Below are positions 58,665 to 64,000 of a DNA stretch of 64,000 bases, piece by piece. The position numbers were made by a program, and so were the translations under genes. Each line of letters opens with the position of its first letter. The first letter of the stretch is position 1. The stretch is from Ulota crispa. Taxonomy: Eukaryota > Streptophyta > Bryopsida > Orthotrichales > Orthotrichaceae. The notes under the pieces were generated by a model. It searched no databases and was not told the origin of the DNA. It worked only from the letters and a program-made list of their open reading frames with translations. Location of the stretch: contig OY987246.1 in the NCBI GenBank assembly GCA_963920765.1, forward strand, positions 13,388,868-13,452,867. The letters run 5' to 3'.

Positions 58665-61218
58665 ATGGCGCTGCAGAATCGTCTGCTGCTCGGCAGCCGC
58701 ACAGCAGGTCCTGCTTTCAGCGACTGCTCGTCGTTCTCGCCCGGAAAACCATCCGGGACAAGAGCGCAGCGTTTGGCCATTCGAAGGTCGGTGCTGCTTT
58801 GGGGCGCCAGCGCACATTTGGACTCGTCTGATTTGTTCACGGAGCCCGCCAGTGGAAGGGCTGGTGGCGGAACCGCCATGCTGGATCAGGTCAGTTTTAG
58901 GGTTTCCACCAGTGAGCTATGAATGAATCATTAGCATATATCCATTAATGTAAATTGCACTTTTTGAGTAATGAAAAATACATACGACCTTCTACACAAC
59001 CAAAACCATAAGTAGATTTTTCTGAGAACAAAGTGATATCGGACTCGATTTTTTTGAGTGATTATTCCAAAATTCGCAGGTTTTTGAATCTGCACCAAGG
59101 GCGACTCAAAAAGATACGACGCCGAGGACGTTGGAGTTTGTCAAGTACCATGGAATCGGCAATGACTTCATTATGGTGAGCATGGATTTTTCTCGCAAAC
59201 CCCCTTTCCAAGGTTTATCACTTGAGTTCAAATCTGTGTTGACGGCCGCTTGTGTTTAGGGTTTAGGGTTTAGGCCTTGGTTGGGACGTCGTAGAACGTG
59301 TCACAAAATGGTTAATGTGGTAGAGGATCATTGCAGGTCAACAACCTTGATTCCTCCGAACCCATCTTAACTCCTGCAGAGGCTGTTCGCATGTGCGACC
59401 GGCACCTCGGGATTGGTGGCGATGGCGTGATCTTTGTCATGCGAGATGGCGAGAATTTTCAAATGCGAATTTACAACTCTGACGGTACTGAGCCAGAGGT
59501 GAGTTATGTTGGGTTTTTCTTGCTTGAAAAAACTACCGTTTAGTTATCCAAGTTCTTTCTCGTGGTTTAGGGTTTTATATTTGAAGGTTTCGGTTCCAGC
59601 CACACTGATTCTCATAACTCACTTTTGTATCGTTTTCATTGGTTTTTGGACAGCTGCATAGTTTATCGATGTTACTTTGCTTATGCTATATTCGGGTAAA
59701 GTTGCTCTAGTCTCATTTGTGGGCATTTTGCAAGGCAGATGTGTGGCAACGGAATCCGCTGCGTTGCCAAATTTCTTGCTGAAGTCCAGAATGCATCAGC
59801 ACCTAAGAGGTATATTTTTTCCACAGTCATGGATGAATTCTCCATACACCTTTTATTTCTGAATCCAATCTTCTTTGGTTTTTGTCACTGAGGAACTGCA
59901 GTTTTGTGGTAATGCAGCTTCAAAGTACGTACTCTTGCAGGCTACATGATTCTTGAGTTGCGGGAAGATGGACAGGTATGTGACATTTATCTTGTTTTCC
60001 TTTTGTTTTATCGTCTTGCTGAGTATACGGCATAATGGAAATAAGCACTGCTCTGCTTCTAATGGTTTTGTACATGACTTCTGCATTTAGGTTTGTGTTG
60101 ATATGGGACCACCGTTCCTTGAAGCAGCTGAAGTGCCAACTAAGCTGGCTGCCAAGGGAGAGGTTGTCAAGGCACCCTTGGTTGTCGGTGGAAAGACTTG
60201 GTTGGTGACGTGCGTAAGCATGGGCAATCCTCATTGTATCACATTTGGAGACGAAGGAGGGGAGGTAAGATTTCATTGTCGAAGTTTTATTGTATTTTAT
60301 TTGCAATGAATTTTTGCTCACAGAAATTCAGATGTTGGAGATACTGTGTACTTTTACTTATATTCTTGTTTTGTCTTTTAGGGTTTGAACGTCGATGCAC
60401 TTCCTTTGGAGCACATTGGACCTCTCTTTGAGCATCATGAGATGTTTCCTGCAAGAACAAACACAGGTACGCACTCCATCTTTGCTTTTGCTTCAACTTG
60501 TGGTAGGACGTGTCTGATCTACACTATGGCTTCACAAAGTTGTGGATTTTGTAGAGCTGACGTATGTAAGTTAATTTGAGCTTTTATTTGTGTGTGCTTT
60601 TCAGAGTTCGTTGAGGTGCTCTCACGTACTCATCTCAAAATGCGCGTGTGGGAACGAGGAGCTGGTGAGATTCTTTGAACAAGTTTTTGTTGCTTTCACG
60701 TTTCAATATATGCTGTTTACTTTGCATGCCCCAGATCCAGTCAATTGCGTCTATTGTATCTTGAAAGAATGTGGCTCGACTCTCTATTGTAATCTGCAGT
60801 AAATGTTAGGGTTCCCAGTTCCAGCCTGCTATTATCTTTTGGGACAGCTAATTGTTGCCTTTTTCATGGATAGGTGCTACCCAAGCCTGTGGAACCGGGG
60901 CTTGTGCTTTAGTTGTTGCTGCAGTGAAGGAAGGACGTGCTGAAAGGGTGAGTTAATTTTGTTATGGCGCCTTACATTTTCGGTTTTTGCATTGATGACC
61001 ATTTGTAACACTTTTTTTCAACATTTGATTGGTGTAGAGGCAATTTGGAAAGCCTGTTTAGTCAGTTGACTTGGTTTCCGCTGTGATTATGAATGCAGAG
61101 CTGCACCGTTGATTTACCTGGTGGGCCTTTGGAAATCGAATGGAGGGAAGCAGACAACCATGTCTACATGACTGGCCCTGCGGAGAGAGTATTCCACGGC
61201 TCTGTTGTACTTGATTAA
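58665..61218 (+). CDS. dapF: Diaminopimelate epimerase, plastid type
   Basis: Ten exons: 58665-58889, 59080-59175, 59337-59498, 59739-59809, 59918-59975, 60091-60264, 60382-60466, 60605-60664, 60874-60947 and 61099-61218. All junctions are GT-AG and in phase; 374 residues, near the plant length. Residues 1-75 are rich in serine, arginine and alanine, as in chloroplast transit peptides. [23 protein letters not shown] (first catalytic cysteine) and [12 protein letters not shown] (second catalytic cysteine) are all intact, as are [13 protein letters not shown] and VSMGNPHC. Known: it converts LL- to meso-diaminopimelate, the penultimate step of plastid lysine synthesis. An in-frame ATG at 58212 would add 151 residues containing short repeats; I prefer 58665. 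A CGTGAC-type frame and the full cysteine pair suggest an active enzyme. Confidence 0.95.
59255..59274. repeat. Telomere-type repeat TTTAGGG in dapF intron 2
   Basis: Almost three units of TTTAGGG in a row, the plant telomere sequence, in intron 2. Confidence 0.85.
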
Positions 61219-61506
61219 GGCAGAGTGATTTAGATCAGCTTAATACAGGGTTTAGGCAGATCTCTGCCTATCTTTTTTTTCCCCAGCCTGCTTGGCAGGC
61301 ACTCTGTATCTGGCTGATCAGCGGCTCCTTTGCCACCTTGTTCTGAAGCAAGAGTATTTTCGTCTTGCAGCTTAGTGTAAATTTTTTCGGTATCATTTAC
61401 GTTTTTCTTGCATCATTGCTCAGCTTTCGTGCTGCCAATTCCCGTTGACCTCTCTTTTACTTGAATATTGCTTTCTCTTGTCAATGATTGCTTGGGATAT
61501 TTTCTA

Positions 61507-61799
61507 GGGAAAATTTCATGGATACCCCTGAAGTTTGCCACATTCACATAGATACCCTTGGTTTTTCAGAAATTACACAAATATCGTTGGTCCATAATTT
61601 TCAGGCGTTTATTATATTGTGCATGCCACTTCTTTCTCCCTTGTGCACGTTGCTGGCACTCCTTGTTATGAAAGAAGTGGCATGCGCAGTATAACAAATG
61701 CCTGAAAATTATGGACCAAGAGTATTTGTATAATTTCTGAAAATCCAGGGGTATGTATGTAAATATGGCAAACTTTAGGGGTGTCCATGAAACTTTCCC
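61507..61799. mobile_element. Fold-back element family C (293 bp) with 9-bp target duplication
   Basis: Begins GGGAAAATTTCATGGATACC and ends GGTGTCCATGAAACTTTCCC. The arms are inverted for about 120 bases and include GAAGTGGCATGC and its complement. TATTTTCTA precedes and TATTTTCAA follows (one mismatch in nine). It lies in the 3' flank of dapF. Confidence 0.85.
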
Positions 61800-62869
61800 T
61801 ATTTTCAATCGTATGTGGCTGTTGTAGTTTCATTGGTAATACTGGACTCTTGAAGTGGGTGAACTTCATGCCATGCTTATCCACGTGTAGAAAATCGTGC
61901 ACAATATTCCAATATTCTAGATACTTGTTCTACTGAATTCACAGGTATGGTGTTCTTCATAGACCTGATTTGCATCTAATCATATTTGCTTGTCTAAATG
62001 TACAGGAGGATAATGTGCAAACCTTGGTCGTAGATTCCCATGGGAAAGTGCACCTGAGTGAGTTTTTCTGTCTCGTCCTCATAAGTAAGTTACTAATGTA
62101 CAGTATGCGTCCCTCAGAAACAAAATCTGGGCTCAACCAAGTATCGGAATTTTGCCTTCACAAATGCAACCTTCCATTACTCTTGACGGGATTTAAAACC
62201 TTAGACGAAAAAAATTGAGTTATTTAGAGGCATTTATTTCTGACAAAAAATATCAATTTTCTGATGCAAAACCGAGTCTTCTCGTGAGAAAATCAGACTT
62301 TTTTATGCACCTAGCAAGGTGTGCAAGCTTGGACAAAACAAAAACAAGAGTTGATACTATTGTAAAAAATAAAAAATCAGGTATTTTTATTGACAAAAGG
62401 TGTTTAGCATGCCGCTTCCACCCTACCTTGACTCAAACTTGGTCAGATGCTCTTTAATTGATTTCAATATTAATTTCAAGCACAATTGGTCGTAAATTAA
62501 AAAATCAGAGTTAATCTAGTTTTGTGGTCAAGCTGACTTTAACTTGTTGAATCCACATTTCACAATAGTGCACCGAAGGTGCTAAAACACAACAAAAGTT
62601 GACGATACAACAGATGTTTAGCATTTTGACAACAAGATATGTTGTAACATATATCAATACATATTATAATAGAATTGACTGCATGCATTGGTAGTGTGCA
62701 GTAGGCTTTTCTTTTTCTAGCTTATTGAATCAGATTTTTGTTGCCAATACATCTATGCTAATGTCATACTTACCCACCCAACTAAGAGTCTTTCATTCCC
62801 TTGGAAAAACCAAGTGATCCATGCCAAACCTAGAGGTACCTACCTAGGCAAGATTCTTTCCATTTCCAA
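61800..62869. other. Spacer
   Basis: Two 80-82 codon frames (61970-62457) have no recognisable domain or splice support. Nothing else seen. Confidence 0.35.
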
Positions 62870-62991
62870 CAACATCATATTCATTAAATTGGGAATTTTG
62901 TAACATTTTGAGATTAAGTTGACCAACTTAAACTGACCATTACGGTACAACTTGGGAATCTGATTTTCCCAATTTAATGAATATGGTGTTG
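62870..62991. mobile_element. Inverted-repeat element, family L copy 3 (about 122 bp)
   Basis: Left end CATCATATTCATTAAATTGGG, right end CCCAATTTAATGAATATGGTG, inverted. Short derivative of the family seen at 5348 and 50914. Confidence 0.7.
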
Positions 62992-63168
62992 AACCAACCA
63001 ATACTTAGTGGATACTTAACTAGGTGAAATTTAGCTATGTATTTGCTGAACAATTTTCATTATTTGTTGTTTACTAATTGCCTTTAGTTCTTCCACATTT
63101 AGACTGTCCTTTTGCAAAGATGAACCGGTTACTATTACTCTAATACTACTCTTCATAGCTCAAGAGTG

Positions 63169-63940
63169 TTAACCCCTAAGCGCCCAGCCCAGAACTCGCA
63201 TTTCGAGGGTCGAGAAGAGAAGTTTATAATCAACCCATCGCCTTTGACTCAGAAATAAGATCCGGTTGAGTTGGCCGTTGAAATTGAGGGATAACTACCG
63301 GGTGAAGGTCCTCCCCAAATTGCACAAACATTCACCATACGGTGTGGAATATTATATCAGTCAAACAATGGTTGACTTTCAAATTTAGGGGGCAGAGCGA
63401 GTGGTTTCAGACCTTCCAAAAAATCTCAAAATTTGAGTGTATGGCCCCAGTATTTGAATTTCATGGAGCACGTAGGGTGGGCGGGGGGGGGTTGTCTGTG
63501 GACCTACGAAGTTTCAGAAAATTTTGAGGTGTAGAAGATCCCCATTTGCAAGCCCGAACTTGAAGGTCTATCCCATGCCAAGCCAGAGGGACCGGGAGCC
63601 GAGTACGGCTTGCACTGACATGTAGGACGGAGAGCCGGTGGAAGGGGCTCTACGCGCGGTTTAGTCAAGGCTCCCGTGGTTCCTAACCGGTTGCAGCAGG
63701 TCTTCCCGGTCACTGCTTTGGAGGCACTTCTTCATAAAGTCCAAAACTGGAAATCCACTCGCAAATTATGGGGAGAAATTGCACGGCAGACACTAAACCG
63801 TCAATCGCCCACTACGTTGTACTAAAGCAAGACACCCCCTCTGCACTGTACCTCTGTGGGGGCATACAGCCACGACCGTTGCCCTCATTTTGTTCTTAGG
63901 AGAGGCAAAATCTGGGGATGTGGGGGCACTTAGGGGTTAA
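63169..63940. mobile_element. TTAA-bounded element 13 (772 bp), GC-richer
   Basis: Left end TTAACCCCTAAGCGCCC, right end GGGCACTTAGGGGTTAA. A stem CTCGCATTTCGAG follows the left end. The interior is more GC-rich than the other copies. The 69-codon minus-strand frame inside has no motif. Confidence 0.7.
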
Positions 63941-64000
63941 CCCGTGAGCACCCCGAGGTAAAATCCAAAAAGAGAGCTTTGGGGGACCACCACTCAGTTC
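63937..64000. mobile_element. TTAA-bounded element 14, left end only
   Basis: TTAACCCGTGAGCACCC starts on the right TTAA of element 13 and runs off the window. Confidence 0.5.

Overview
The window is a piece of a green-plant (streptophyte) nuclear genome. The evidence is GT-AG introns, TTTAGGG-type telomere motifs, and a plant-only gene set: a P-class PPR protein, a TON1-recruiting-motif (TRM/LONGIFOLIA-like) protein and a plastid-type diaminopimelate epimerase with a transit-peptide-like leader. I cannot fix the species. The divergence of the proteins and the AT-rich intergenic DNA packed with small fold-back elements would suit a bryophyte or streptophyte alga, but this is inference.

Six protein genes can be reconstructed with consistent reading frames. 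They are: the 3' part of a PPR gene (323-3212, +); a KATNAL2-type AAA ATPase (7270-9098, +); an SPF30/SMNDC1-type Tudor splicing factor (13576-16911, +); a TRM-like gene (38725-43584, +, start exon not found); an AVT/SLC38-type amino-acid transporter (45768-47179, -, with a likely first exon at 48233-48449); and dapF (58665-61218, +, ten coding exons). They form no operon or pathway. Two weak candidates are a pair of duplicated minus-strand reading frames (36722-37084 and 37468-37785) and a 171-codon orphan frame (51475-51987). I see no rRNA, tRNA or CRISPR.

Much of the remaining DNA is non-autonomous DNA transposons, recognised by inverted ends and target duplications. The largest group is a family bounded by TTAA plus CCC(C/T)TAA-type ends. 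Fourteen copies (13 within the window, one running off the end) cover about 8.8 kb, some chained end to end on shared TTAA sites. Fold-back families with GGGAA-type ends (A, B, C here) show 9-bp target duplications, including one copy nested inside another in an SPF30 intron. There is also a 3.3-kb CACTA element with a 3-bp target duplication and an array of sixteen 11-bp subterminal repeats, a 129-bp CACTA-ended palindrome, Stowaway-like, Tourist-like and pogo-like elements, and further unclassified inverted-repeat elements. I see no transposase gene.

Layout: 1-3.2 kb PPR; 3.2-7 kb nested elements and a minisatellite; 7-9.1 kb ATPase; 9.1-13.5 kb elements; 13.5-17 kb SPF30; 17-36.7 kb gene-free, element-rich DNA; 36.7-38.7 kb tandem duplications upstream of TRM; 38.7-43.6 kb TRM; 45.7-48.5 kb transporter; 49-58.2 kb element-rich with the CACTA element; 58.2-61.2 kb dapF; then more elements to the end.
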